A stretch of 64,000 bases of DNA, from assembly GCA_008933995.1 (NCBI GenBank), contig WARS01000046.1, positions 9,314,526 to 9,378,525 of the forward strand, in the 5' to 3' direction. The notes beneath the pieces are model-generated. The model saw only the letters and a list, made by a program, of their open reading frames with translations. It searched no databases and was not told the DNA's origin. Each line of letters begins with the position of its first letter. The first letter of the stretch is position 1. The position numbers and the translations under genes are program-made. This DNA is from Datnioides undecimradiatus (taxonomy: Eukaryota > Chordata > Actinopteri > Lobotiformes > Datnioididae). Below are positions 51,320 to 63,600 of this stretch, piece after piece.

Positions 51320-51565
51320 GTGTAGAAATGGTATATGGACTGTACTTATAGAGCGCTTTTCTAGTCATCTGACAACTCGGATGGAAGGTAATGTTCATGC
51401 ACTTATTCACACACCAATTGCACAGCAACAGGACAATATGAGGTTCAATGTCTTGCTCAAGGACACTTGGGCATACAGCCCAGAGGAGCCAGGGATCTAA
51501 ACTGCTGTTCCTCTGATAGGTGGACAACCTACTCTACCCCTGAGCCACAGCCACAGCCCTGGGTG
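51320..51565 (+). repeat. Dispersed fish repeat (ATGGACTGTA...GCGCTTTTCTAGTC type)
   Basis: Contains GGACTGTACTTATAGAGCGC, TTTTCTAGTCATCTGACAAC, CTTGCTCAAGGACACTTGGG, CATACAGCCCAGAGGAGCCA and the end CTCTACCCCTGAGCCACAGC. This is a very common percomorph interspersed repeat; its class is not established by me. It seems near full length. Confidence 0.8.
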
Positions 51566-52925
51566 AATGGGTGAATCCTGACATGTAGTATAGTGAAGAC
51601 TAGGAGCACACTTTATGAATGCAGTTCATTTACCATTCTTCTCTCTCTCTCATTCTTCACTCACTTACTGCACTTACCTTAATACAATAAGGCAGAAGAT
51701 CATCTGTTCAAAAGTGTCTGTCTTTATTTTTGTTTGTACAGTTCATTGCGTCAAGACTACAAGGACATGCAAAAGGCAAAGTAGGCTATGCTGACAGGCT
51801 TTGTGCCACAGCTTCAACAGTAGCCATTCAGAACAAGCATAAACACATCAGACATCATTGTCTATCGTCTTGTCAGTTCTTACAGCTACTGTTAAAGAGT
51901 TTTGAAAGACTGACAAATATATATTTAGTAAGAAGATTAACTACAGGGACTACTTGACAAATAGACCAGATTCCAACAGAAGATTCCTGAAATAAGATCA
52001 CGGGTGAAGTTGCGAAGAGCTTGAAGGGAGGTTTCCCAAGAAGTAATATTTTCCAGGTTGACGAATCTTCTTCTATCTCATGAGCAAGGATGAGTTCTTG
52101 CATTGACTTTATGAAGCATCTCAACCTAAATGACCACAAAGCCAGCATTTCTACACTCTTAACCTTTCCCAGATGTGCGAGTCAACAGAGAGAAGAGGGT
52201 GTGGATGAAGTAGGTGCAGCAACAAGATGGGAAAGTAGTGTTGAAAAGAAAGAGAGTGGAGCAGCGGGAGAAAGAGAATATAGTGGGGTGAGTAAGGAGG
52301 GGAATGAGGCTGTCACTGCCTCCAGGGGTGAGGCAGGGGGCCAGAGGTAAGAGAGGTGGGGGTCTCTGCTGTCTGGGTGGTGGGACCACAGGGAATGACA
52401 GAATTATGAGGACGAGCATCTGACAGGAAATAAATACAGCGTGGGTAGAATCGCCAAGAGGCAGCCAGCCAGACATTGTTGAAAACTACAATAAACTTTT
52501 TAGTATATGGGTTAAGAAAACTTCATAGTGTGCTGCACCAGAGAATTCATGACCTTTGCTGGTCAGACTGAAGGTAAATTATTTATTTCTTCCAGAGGGC
52601 ATCATACAAGCACACTCATTTAGGATGTTCCTGTAGGTTTTTTTTTATTTTATTAATGAAGAACACTGTTGACTTTACTCAATTTAATAAAAACTGTAAA
52701 TCAGAACCCATTTTTGTAGCAAGATAAAGATTAAATTAACTTATTCCAGGGACATTTTTGTGTGTTTGGGGGATAATGGCTTTTTGATCTTGTTCTGATC
52801 ATGGTAGTTAAGATTGTTGGGATGTCACTGTGTGGATTGTATTCCATCATGTTGTGTCTGGATTTTTTGTGATGTGTTAACGGATGCAGCAGGAAGACAA
52901 CTGGATACCTCTGTATCTCAACTGT

Positions 52926-53087
52926 TTAAGGGTCATCTATCCTCTCTGTCATTTGTACAACGATATTTGAGAGGAAAAGAATGAAAGGCATGGGGAGCAT
53001 AGAGTCAGAGGAGAGCGGTGACTTTGAAGAATCCTCTTCATATATGTCATTGTCAAGAGTTTTCAGTCCAGAGTGGACTCGGGACCC
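52926..53087 (-). CDS. Possible terminal coding exon, unrecognised
   Basis: A good acceptor (GTTTGTGTTGCACAG) opens a 53-codon phase-0 reading to TAA at 52928-52926. It contains an acidic/serine stretch, LDNDIYEEDSSKSPLSSDS, followed by a hydrophobic stretch. AATAAA-type signals occur a few hundred bases further on (minus strand, near 52580 and 52645). No upstream exon was found and no family is recognised. Confidence 0.22.
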   Translation of the reverse strand, partial: GSRVHSGLKTLDNDIYEEDSSKSPLSSDSMLPMPFILFLSNIVVQMTERIDDP

Positions 53088-54078
53088 CTGTGCAACACAA
53101 ACAAACAGATGAAACACTACATGTCACTGCTTCTGACACAGTCAAGGAACAACATGAAAGTACATTTTTCTCATTCTGCTGAAGACATGACTTATGTGGC
53201 ATCCTTTTCAGTTCAGCTTCTTTCTAAGACACAGTGCTGGCTTGGCTTCCAGCAATTCCCAGTGTAGCAATTAGTAAGGTTAAAAGGCAGGAAAGTGTAG
53301 CACCAATCACAAAAAAATGGTAAATTAGCTTCAAACAGGGCAAGTCAAACATTATCCTGTTGCATTTACAATTTAACTGGCTTGACTGTCTGGGCATAAA
53401 AATTGAAATCTCTTTGTAGCTTTAGGGTAACTAGATGAGTTGCCTTGATGTGGTTTTGACATCCTAGAATGACTCCACAATAATGAACGCAAATGACTGC
53501 ACTAATGCTTCCTGGCCAGGAGATCAGGATATCGCTCATTCAGTTTGTAATACTTCCTGACTACTAAACACACAGAGAGCAGAGGCCTTCCAAACGCTGT
53601 GTGTGAAAACTAAATCAAAAGAAAAGCATGTCAGAGAGAATTTAATTTAAGTTAAGAGAAAGTATGAGTAAGTTGAGCATGTAAGACAAATACAACTTAG
53701 TTACAACTAGAATCTTCTGCCTCCATTGCAAGTTTTATAGAAGGTTGTTGGATGTTGAAAAAAGTCAAATCCAACTCACTGGCCTGTTGTTTAGATATAA
53801 GATTTTTCACTGTTTACCCTAAAGGTAGCCTGGTTCCAGACCTCTAAATTGCTGCTCAGATCTCCAATTTCTCCAGCAATTTAAATAGGGCAGTTGTGTT
53901 TGTTGACTGTTGTTTCTGTGGTTGGAGAACTGACTGCCAATCAGACCTCTGTTAGGAAGAACAAGGATGGCAACTTCATATCTGTGCCGGCCTTAGAAAA
54001 AAATGTTTAATAAAAGTTGACCCAAAAAACATGATTGTGATTGAAACAGTTAAGCAGGTAGGCTTACCCAAACAACTG

Positions 54079-54122
54079 AGAGATGAGATTTCTTTGAATA
54101 AGAGATGAGATTTCTTTGAATG
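54079..54122 (+). repeat. Short tandem duplication (22-base unit, two copies)
   Basis: AGAGATGAGATTTCTTTGAA occurs twice, 22 bases apart, with no mismatch inside the word. It looks like a recent replication-slippage duplication. Confidence 0.85.
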
Positions 54123-54184
54123 ACATGAAAAATAACCCTAGACTCTGCAGACATGGTAGCAGGTATGTATTAATACACAGTTTT

Positions 54185-54545
54185 GCTTTGAGCTAAATGC
54201 TAAAATCAGTGACAATGCAAACATGTTGATGTTTAGCATATAATATTTCCCCAGTTTAATGGTTTTTTTTAATCTGATAGGAAAATGGTGACTATGAAAA
54301 TCTATAGAAAATCTCACATAGTTGAGTTGAGTTATTTCACTCTGACCCACAAATGTCAACCTCACCGGGGAACAGGAAAACTCAAGGGATCACCAAAGTC
54401 AGTCAGATTCATCCCTTGGGGACTGTAAATGTCAGTACAAAATGACATGACAGTCCATTGTTGAGGCATTTTAGTTTGAACCAAAGTGGTACACCAGCAT
54501 ACACTGCCACCCCCAGAGCAATGCTACTAGAGTGGCTAAAAACAT
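54185..54545 (+). repeat. Copy of the GCTAACATTAGC fish repeat with its distal half
   Basis: Starts with TTTGCTTTGAGCTAAATGC and CATGTTGATGTTTAGCA. It continues into GGGATCACCAAAGTCAGTC, TCATCCCTTGGGGACTGTAA and GACAGTCCATTG, and ends AGAGCAATGCTACTAGAGTG, the usual distal end of this family. Confidence 0.75.
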
Positions 54546-54956
54546 GAAGAAAAAACGCTACATCAAAGATTTACCACAGCCACAAAGCACAAGAACCACC
54601 AATTCAAGATAAAAAAAAATTTAAATCACTCTTGACAATACAAATTAAGATACAGAACACAAACTTGACGCATGACTGCACATTTATTATACTGTACATG
54701 TGTTTCGGGAAAAGAACAGCGTTCTTCAATTTAAAGGGGTCAAGCAGTCACCGCTATGCAACAGGCATGAAGTTAGAAAGTTAGAACAACATCTGTGAAA
54801 AATATATTTTCCGCTCTATACTATGCAGACAAAATATCCCTTCAGTATGTTTAAGTGAGCATGTAATGCAACCAGTGTTTGCAACAGCCAAAGGCAGCGT
54901 GTGTCTACTCATCAACATTATCTTTGGTTATCTAAAAACTAATATCATTCTGTATG

Positions 54957-55141
54957 TTTTTTTTTTAAATGTGACCACCATGCTCTTATGAAAAAGAGGT
55001 AATTTAATTTCCAGCAGGGCCTCAGTCCACAGAGGCGTACTCCGCTTGGAGCAGTTCCACCAGGATCCCCTGCTTGGATGCAAAGATCACAGACCAACAC
55101 AGGCCCTCTGTTGCGAACAGCACACAGCTCACGCGCCCCAT
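54957..55141 (-). pseudogene. Possible 5'-truncated retrocopy fragment, parent unknown
   Basis: A 39-codon open stretch (55141-55022), protein-like in composition and GC-richer than its AT-rich surroundings, ends with EYASVD and a stop. It is followed by ATTAAA (55008-55003), and 36 bases later by a pure A10 run on the same strand (54966-54957). Stop, poly(A) signal and A-tract in this order are the signature of a reverse-transcribed message. The abrupt base-composition change at the upstream edge fits 5' truncation. I do not recognise the parent and did not find target-site duplications. Confidence 0.25.
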
Positions 55142-55230
55142 ACAAGTCTTTAATAATAGAATTTATATCTTTATTGTATATAATTTTTGATAATTAATTT
55201 TGATAATTTTATTTCCACATTCAAAGGCAG

Positions 55231-55424
55231 GTTGTGGAGGCTGAGCCCCAGGACATGGACCCTGAGGTCCACCTAAACTTTTACAACTCCCCAGACCTTT
55301 TTAATGTGGTACAGTATAAACATTCATGCATGCTTGTCCTAATAAGTCTGTGGGGATATAGGTTATTGTGATTTTCATTATCCTTCAGTTCGCTTCTGGG
55401 ATTCAGCCATATCTCAAGAATGAG
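55231..55424 (+). CDS. Possible two-exon gene fragment, unrecognised
   Basis: Two short open exons in matching phase are separated by an 80-base intron, typical of fish. Exon A (55231-55308, 26 codons) includes the reading DPEVHLNFYNSPDLFNV. Exon B (55389-55424) reads FASGIQPYLKNE, between a strong acceptor (ATTATCCTTCAG) and a strong donor (GAG|GTAAGA). A third exon could begin at 55829 after a long T-rich acceptor and end at a stop (55847-55849). Codon third positions are richer in G/C than the surroundings. I see no start and no known domain. It may be the 3' end of a real gene, a decayed copy or chance. Confidence 0.3.
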
Positions 55425-55986
55425 GTAAGAAAATTATACCCCTGTGTGGAACAAAAGATAACTGTGGTTGTAGTGCTTCCAATAGGCCATTGTACAAGCT
55501 ATATAAACAGATTACAAGGATTTTGGCTATTGTAAAACTCAAACTGATAAAGTAAGCTGTTCTGTTTCAGTGTGTCTGAAGAAAATGTATTCGAAGATAA
55601 CTCAAAGATTGCTAAAAAACACTTCTTTCAAAGGGCAGACCCCAGGGGTCTTTGGTGAGATTGGCAGTCAATGTGATTGCAATCTGGCAGAAGTCCCAGA
55701 GAAATGTTCAGAGACCAGTTTCATATGCTGTATATGGTCAGGTTAGAGGTTGTCTGTGTCTTGTTCAGCAGAACTAGCGCTTGGTCAGACTGCTTTCTGT
55801 AGAGTTTTTGGTTTTTTTTTTCCCACAGAACAATGTAGCGATATATTAAGAAAAATTCTGGATTATTTCAATCTGGTGTAATTTTACATAAACGTCTGTA
55901 TTGTGTCTTTATTGTTTGTGCTAACTAAGCTGCATAAGAAACAGATTTCCAATTTCAAGTGTTTTTTACACTTTTTTGTTGTGCTT

Positions 55987-56010
55987 TTTTTTTTTTTTTT
56001 TTTTTTTTAC
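55987..56010 (+). repeat. Poly(T) tract
   Basis: A run of more than 20 T. It could be an oligo(A) tail of a minus-strand retro-insertion, but I see no element attached to it. Confidence 0.8.
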
Positions 56011-57856
56011 ATCTTTTTAAACATGGTTGAGTAAACGTAGCTGTCTCGGACAGCCATTACAGCTAGATGCATAGGGGTCTATATCTGAGCCAACTTGCCA
56101 GCTCACTCTGATTCAATTAAATGAATCATTATGAGGACAATCATGGGTTATTTCACTTTGTATTTGTATTTATTCTGACAGTACACAGATGAGGAGACAT
56201 GAAGATTGGAGGCAGAGACAGGAAGGCAACAGGAGGAAAACTTGTGCTGCACACAGTGGGACCTGCTGATGCCAGACTTAAAAAAAAGTAGATGTGTCCA
56301 TGGACGGGAGTGATCCCAGCTGTGCAACTACAACAAATGAATTTGCAGCGCTTATCAACATTGTCATCCTGCGCACTTGTGTTTCATATCCTCAAAATCA
56401 ACATGGAGGACCGACAGAGTCCGGCTGGACCAAGCGGTCAGCAGACATCAAGAAAAAGTCATTACAACACATAAAGAAGCACGTGAGGGATTGAATTATA
56501 TGTGACTCACTGGCAATAAACAATGCTTACATTTTCCAAGACCCACTTTGGACTACAGCAATTAACTGTCATTATCATTCAGCAGTGGCATTGGTTGGTG
56601 AAAACTGTTTAATCCTCTCATTTGGGTCTTTCCAGTTCAGAAAACTTGCAGGTAGTAGTTTGATACTACTTTTGTAGTATGAACTCAGACTAGTTGGGTG
56701 GCTAGCCACAGCCTCATACATGTGAACAAGCTGATGTGCAAGTTGCCCCAGAAGCAGCCGTAGTGGCTGCACCAGGCAGCTACTTTCTGTGTTTACTTTC
56801 GGTCAAGCTCAGCAAAAACTGTTTGAAAAGATTCATCTAAAAACCAAAAGCCTCGTTTCTGTGAATCTCTACAACAGAGGTGGTAAGTGCAAAGTTAGAA
56901 CGAGCCATAGGTCCACTATGGGAAATGAGGTTGAAGTACACTGGACGTATCCTTTAAGACATCACCTACAACAATATTGTAGTGGGGGTGAATCTAACCA
57001 GAAACACAGGAACCAAAGCAGATGTTTTATGTCTGGGCTCTTATTCATTAACACTAGGGGGACAAATCACTGGTGAAATAAGGGCAGTTTAAGTATTTTT
57101 AATTTATAGACCACTCTGACAATGCCTGCCTCACAGGGCTATGAAATTAAAAAGATAAAAGAGTGGTCGTATCTCTCAGTGAGTGCAAACAAACAATGAA
57201 GCCACAGTCAACTTCATCTATTTAAATCTTACATATGGACTTGCAAATTAAAATATGAAATACAGTCTTTTTAATTATAAAACATAAGCTCGACATGATA
57301 AAATGAATGAAATGTCTAATTTACCACATAGCTGAGCTGCTTTCTATTCCACATAAGACCTGTTGCAATAGTTGAACAATTTTTCATACAGGATATGGTG
57401 CAGTTGGGAAATGAATCTGCCCAAATATTGCAGTTCAAACACCAAAGCCCACCAAAGGTACTGTAGAGCCTTCACTAGAGTTGCAAATATTTTGACAGTG
57501 CATGAGTTTAATGATGTTGGACTATCCTATTACTAGTGGCATGCAAACTCTATACCTCCTGTCAGTGAATGCTCTGTTGCCTTGGGCTAAGCAGATATTA
57601 CTTCAGGGAAAAGAATCTCATTCAGCAGGCAGGTAATACTGTCTGTGTCCTCAGAGACTGTTGTCTGCTATCTGGATTTGAGCAGCGGTGTTCCCAGCCT
57701 AGAGCACAAGAGTTTAACATGATTTTCTGGATGATGACGAAGGTATGTCTTCCTTGTAAGTGTGGCTTATTGTGTTAAATATATAGTATATCTGTTTCAC
57801 ATTACTATGGCTCCCTAGGTTTACCCTGCAACTCATTCAACATACAGCGCCAATAA

Positions 57857-58085
57857 TCAGGGCCACATTTCTGCTGCAGGGTGAGAGCTTTCTGGACTTG
57901 ATGAAGGCTTTCGTCTTAGGTCCAGGTAGTGATCATACTGTGAAATTGCAGAGGATGAATATTCTGTGCTGTTGAAAAGGTCTTCTGGACCAAGCAATAA
58001 GTGCAAAGCTGGGTTAATCATGCATACTCTGTGGTCATCTACCAGCACTTCCAAAGACCAGTGATTAAGATCTTGTTTGTTTAAT
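57857..58085 (-). CDS. Possible terminal coding exon, unrecognised
   Basis: After a T-rich acceptor ending TTTGGACAG, 75 codons run open to a stop at 57859-57857. The reading looks like a natural C-terminus: first a folded-looking part (DLNHWSLEVLVDDHRVCMI, then LLLGPEDLFN), then a serine/proline-rich tail (KPSSSPESSHPAAEMWP). I do not recognise the family. No convincing preceding exon was found, although a weak candidate lies at 62561-62663 on the same strand. Chance is possible. Confidence 0.3.
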
Positions 58086-58204
58086 CTGTCCAAATACCAA
58101 AGTGCAAAAACAACTATTTTCCAAATAGTCATACATTAGACCATATCTTAGCTTAAATCATCTACTTAAATAAATGTTTAAGCTTTAGAGGTGCTGGTAG
58201 GTGA

Positions 58205-58275
58205 TGTTTTTACCCTGAGGAAGGAGCCAGTCTTTGTGCTAAGCTAAGCTAACTAGCTGCTGGCTGTAGATTTAT
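58205..58275 (+). repeat. Fragment of another fish repeat (GTGCTAAGCTAAGCTAAC family)
   Basis: CCAGTCTTTGTGCTAAGCTA followed by AGCTAACTAGCTGCTGGCTG and TAGA is a familiar word of a common teleost repeat. A matching downstream word, ACAGACATGAGAGTGGTATC, stands alone at about 58976-58996. Confidence 0.65.
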
Positions 58276-59940
58276 AATCCCCATGGTCTTGAATATTAGA
58301 GATACTGGTTTTGAACTGTCCATTGCAGCAATGAATGAGTGTAATCAAAGTGTTATGTGAGTGCTTCAGTTACAGAAAAACAATTACACCATTTAGAATT
58401 GCTGCACAGCCTATTGAAGATGTCATTGATACACCACTCCCAGTGCTCCATACACTGCTCCCAGAAAGTCTCCTTATGTAACCTCATTGAGCAGCTCCTC
58501 ACAGCTCCACCACTATGACAAAGCAGCAATCCCCGTGCTTACATTTTAGAACAGATGGAGAAGTCATTGTTGCCAAATCCACATGTTTGTTGTAGCAAAA
58601 ACACCTGTGTTATTTCAGTGTGCAGTGCCATGATGGTGAACCAAAGAACCATCACATAGTAAGTCACCTGTGTTGAATTTCCTTCCTGCCTCAGAATGTT
58701 AAACCAGCCCAGCTGATCTGACATACCAGCTCTTTGACTCTGCTAAGAGCGCTGTTTGGTCTCTAGGGTGTAGCTGTCAACCTGTAGTCCATAGTCACTG
58801 GTGATTATCCTCCACATGAATGTTTTAATACAGATTTTGATGTCTGCTCTCTGCTCTAAATTTAAGATCCATGGTGAGAATCACTCAATATACTGAGTCA
58901 CAACAACCTCATATTAATGAGCTCATGTGGGGGACCATCTTCCCCCTTCAAATTGCTTACTTGCTGCAACCATACAGACATGAGAGTGGTATCAGTATTG
59001 CAGTCTGTACGTTCCAAAATGTTGACTTACACCTTCAGTTTAGGTTTACATTCTTTTTGTCATTTCAAAGATCAAATTTGGTAAAACAAACGCATGTTTT
59101 TGAATCATTTCTGATTTTGAATCGTTTATTCAATTAATATGCCTGGAAATTTTATTACTGAGTCCATACGGATGTAAACTTAAGAAATCAAAACTTTTAT
59201 GTACATACTGTCTCTAATAGCTGCTAGTGGCATGGCTTTTTTCCAGCTTCCATTTAAGTTTTGGTTCCGCATGGAGAAAAGAGACAAGCTCAGATCAAAT
59301 ATCTGCAGATTTCCTGAGGATCAGTAGTAGATGAGCTGCAGTAGTGATTGAATCATGTAGAACACTTACAAAAACAACAGAGAGATCTCCTTAACTTCAA
59401 ACAGGTGGCGTGGTCAATGCAAAAAGAGTTCCCCAATCAGTATCATGGAAAATGTACGGTACATTTCTTGTGTAAGTCTTATAAACCATAGGCATGTGCT
59501 CCAAAAGGATGAAAGAATGTTGTACAGCAATGGCAAACTATTATTTACTACTGAAAGTATCTATGAAAAAAGATTTTTTCATTTCATAAGCTGGTTTTGG
59601 TTGAGATTCATCAATCTGTCAAAACTATATTGTCTCTGGAGAGAAGACCTTGCAAAGAGCTATCTCTATTTAAAAATGGAAACTCATTGTTCATGAAGAC
59701 GGTGAGGCCCTGACACTTTCCAGATGCAGCCATAGAGCAACTTTTAGCAAAGCTTTCCTAAACATAAAACATGATTCAGCCTAACATTAGATTATACCAG
59801 CAGACTATTGTTCACATCCCAAAACAATGATTCAATGCAAAATCTAATATTTTACCCACTTATTTATTATTTAGTAATCTCTGTTTGCTTCAAGGGGTTA
59901 GTAGGTCAGTCCATCCCCTGCTTTGGTTCAGACTAAAATC

Positions 59941-59963
59941 ATTTCATCAATCATTGATGAAAT
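59941..59963. repeat. Near-perfect palindrome
   Basis: ATTTCATCAAT, one base, then the exact reverse complement. It sits in a run of ATCAATC repeats, so it may just be simple-sequence drift. Confidence 0.8.
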
Positions 59964-60429
59964 CAATCATCAATCAATCATTTCCATTAGCTTGGGTCAA
60001 GAAAGTCCACAGAAGACGAATACTACTGACTCCACCTCTTGTGACACAACCAGATCCATAGTTTTCAATTATTCCGTTTACTATCTCAGCGCATACCAGA
60101 GGAATTTACATAAGAAGCACCTAGCTTTTTAAGTACCAACTTTCACTTTCCAACTTGAGGGTCTAGATGCTTTAAGTGACATCTGAGTGCAGTCACAAGC
60201 AACAATCACGCTTCATTTTGGCTCACCTTAGCTCCACCCACCCTCCACATCTTGCAAGGTGCTATCATTAAACTTTACAGGTGTGTAATTAGACTCGAAT
60301 TAAGGCAGAGTTCAAATATGGTTGACATGTTGCAAGACAGCGCAGCTGGAGTGATCCCATCTCAGGATTTCATTCAAAACTGCTCTGTAGTTATGGTCAT
60401 CACATCCATTATTTTTATACAGTCTACGC

Positions 60430-60640
60430 TTAAGTGTCTCATCAGCTATTGGATGAATTGCCATGACATTTGCTACAAAAATTCATCTCTCTAGCTTTTC
60501 ATCTAGCAGCATCATCAGGTCAAACAGTATAACTGCCATATTATTGTTTTGTATTTTAGTGTAATGATGTTAACATTTCACTCAAAGCACTGCTGTGCTG
60601 AGCCTCACTGAGTCTGTGGTTCGGTCCAGGTTTTTCAGAA
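60430..60640 (-). repeat. Fish repeat fragment, reverse orientation, internally deleted
   Basis: GCTATTGGATGAATTGCCATGA, CTTTTCATCTAGCAGCATCA and CTCAAAGCACTGCTGTGCTG are the reverse-strand words of the same family, with the middle missing. Confidence 0.7.
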
Positions 60641-63600
60641 ATAATATCACTCATAGCTCAAAGCTCAGTTTATCAGCACAAATTCTCCATTTATGTTCCT
60701 ATGAATTACATTACTTGTAGTGAAAAGGTTACCCTGATTGCACTTGCGAGAAAAAAACATGTAGAAATCTCACATCTCTCAAACAGCTGTGGGGTCAAAA
60801 ACATGAAAGTGCTCATGACACGCTGATCAAATATAGGGGGCATGAGGGACCAGAGTCTTTGATGCTTTTGTGGTTATTTTTTCCCTGTACAAGCATATGA
60901 GGAGACTCTGACAACAGGGTGTTTATCAGACATAAAGAGACTTAAATCAGCTGAGAGGACTTTGTGTTTGTTCTTTCCAATACTTCACTGTGTTTCTGTG
61001 TCTCCTCTCTGTTCGCTCTCCTCTTTAATCCCTTTCTTTCTTTCCACCATCACAGCCCATGAAGGTCTCCTGTGAGCTCCGGGTGCTTGGGATCATTGTG
61101 CTTTCCACAACAAAGAGAAAACATCCCACATTTGTAAATGGGCTCTTGCCAGTTGGACAGGTTTTTTAAACAAGCATTTCAGCAGGGGAAAGGAAGTCTG
61201 CTCCTCTAAATCTCAGCAGCCAACAGTGTAGGTTGAGGGTGAAAAGAGTTATCCAATCAGATCTAATTAGATTTTTACAACGTTTTACATGGTTGACACT
61301 TTCCTAAGCTCTCTGATGCGAGTCCTCTGCGTCTATTTACAGATCTTGAGTGCTGAGTGAGATCCCAAAAATTTCTTTTATCATCACTGCGATTCTTGAG
61401 AGCTGTAGGGGATTTATTAATCATAACATTGTCTTGTTTCCCTTCCAGGTTTTTCCTTTTTCTGACAGTATTTCTTGCTTGCCTCTCCTCGGTGGGAATG
61501 AATGCATTATTTCTAAGACATATGTTTAACACTTTAACACCGACAAAAAAAACAAAAAAAAAAAACTGCCATGAAAAATTTAAAGGTGAAAAAAGTTTTA
61601 TCTCTTTGGCTTGGGTTTAACTTCTTCATTGCCAGCAAGAGAATATTGTAGAAAGCCAATCATAAAACACCATATAGGAGAGAAAAGTCTATAGCAGATC
61701 CATCTTTGACACCTTTGCTATGTCTCAAATGGATTAGCATTAAATTAAGTCCGCATCACAAGAACCAAAGTGTCAATATGCCCAGGTGTCAAGACGATTT
61801 GGTCTGCAGAGCCTATGCCAATAGAAAAATCCACGGACCAGTCCAACACTAATAATAAATACACAGCATATGGTAAAATAGCTACATTCATTTCAGAAAT
61901 GTGAAACTGCTGGACGGCAGCATGGAAACTTGTGATCGAAAGGTCATCTGCAACACCTAAGATGATGTGGGAGCTGTATTTAAAAGTCAAAAATGAGCAA
62001 TCTAAAATAGAGGAAGACCAACAAACCCTCCCAGTAATCTCAAGGACAGTCCAAAGTATACAAGCTTTGTCTAAAATTGAAAGTCGAATATGGAGTAAAA
62101 TCACCTTATTGAGTGCAGTACAATTAACCAAAATTGCGACCAAGACAAAGATGCTTGGTAACAGACATTGCAAGCAGATTCTTCTGAGTGTAGTTGTGCT
62201 CTGTCAAAGGAGGCTTTGTCTTTTCAGCCATTAATGCAAGATTGTGTAACTACTGAACACACACAACAATGCATTCCTACTCTCATAACTAAAATGTTTA
62301 ATTAAAGAGATCTTGCTCAATTCAGTAAAACCACTTTTGCTGCTCTAGCTGTACTTGGTGTGGTGACCAGTGTTAACAAACGTTTGTTGACATTGAGTCA
62401 GTTAACTGATTTTTAACTCTTTATTTAACGTGTGTTACACATAGATCCATGTTTTAATGGTGGTTAAGATGGTTTGGGTTGTTTTTCTATGGTTTTTAAT
62501 CACTAAACTAGAACAAGAAGTGAACACACAGGTGTCCCTGTGTATGCACACATCACCTACCTGGGAGACAGGTAGACAGGACAGGTCATGTGACACAGGG
62601 TATAAACCTTGCTGGATTGTCTCCTTGTAAGCCAGAGTGTAAAACGTGAAAATCCAAATACCACTGCCCCAAGTACTTAAAAAGCAAAAACACTGTTTAT
62701 TTTTCACCTTTTGACAAATTGGGGTTAAAACATTGGAATTTAATTGAAAAGAAAACAAGGCTTATGATAGAGTCAAAGACTTGTTACAACTCCCTTCAAA
62801 ATGTGACTGTTGCCTGTTGCCATTATGAATGGCATATGTCTTGACATGACATCAGGTAATGAATTACATTGTTCAAAATAAAAAATTCCCACAGAAAAAC
62901 ATAGCTCACTGGTGATAATGCTAGCTTGGTAACCCCAACACAGACCCCTTGTCTTCCAGGTAGTAGCTGTCCATCAAGAGTCCTCCTGTTGCACTTGCCC
63001 TCAGTCACGTCGCTTGATGGTAATGTCTTTACAGTGACTGAGTCACGAGATATTTGAGAAACTGTCTTAGTCAGATTATCACAAATTCACAAATTTCCTG
63101 AAAGCCGAATCATGGCACCTGTAAATGAAAAAAGGGTTTTGTTTTAAATATTATTTCCCTCTTGAATGGAAATAATTGAATAAGTGAGTGTGTCTCCACT
63201 GGATGACAAAGCAGTCCTTTGGAAAAAGTCACTCTTCCCTTCCGACTGTCCAGTCCTGTGTTTGCCAGCCATGGAATTTTACTGGAGGGTTTGCCTTGTG
63301 TTTGACTGCCTAGTCCTTATACATACGAGTGAATGGGTGATGGAAGGACTTCAGGTTTGCTTCTTTTCAGCGTCCACTCTTTTGTTGCATCATGTCTCTT
63401 TGTGTTGAGAAAATGTCTCCTAATTAAGCCTGATGCATAAAGACTGGAGAAACTCTTGACTGATTGCTGTTCACTGTACTGTTCTCTACTCCGTCTCGCC
63501 GTGGCATGGCAGACCGGACACACACACACTAAGTAAGGTTTTTTACATTCTCATTCAAGGGATAAGATGTATTGGACATGGTGTTAAAAATACAACAAAA

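Noticed and set aside
61745-62173. 142-codon hydrophobic minus-strand open frame
   Set aside because: About one frame of this size is expected by chance. The antisense frame is also open for 100 codons, and there is no recognisable family.
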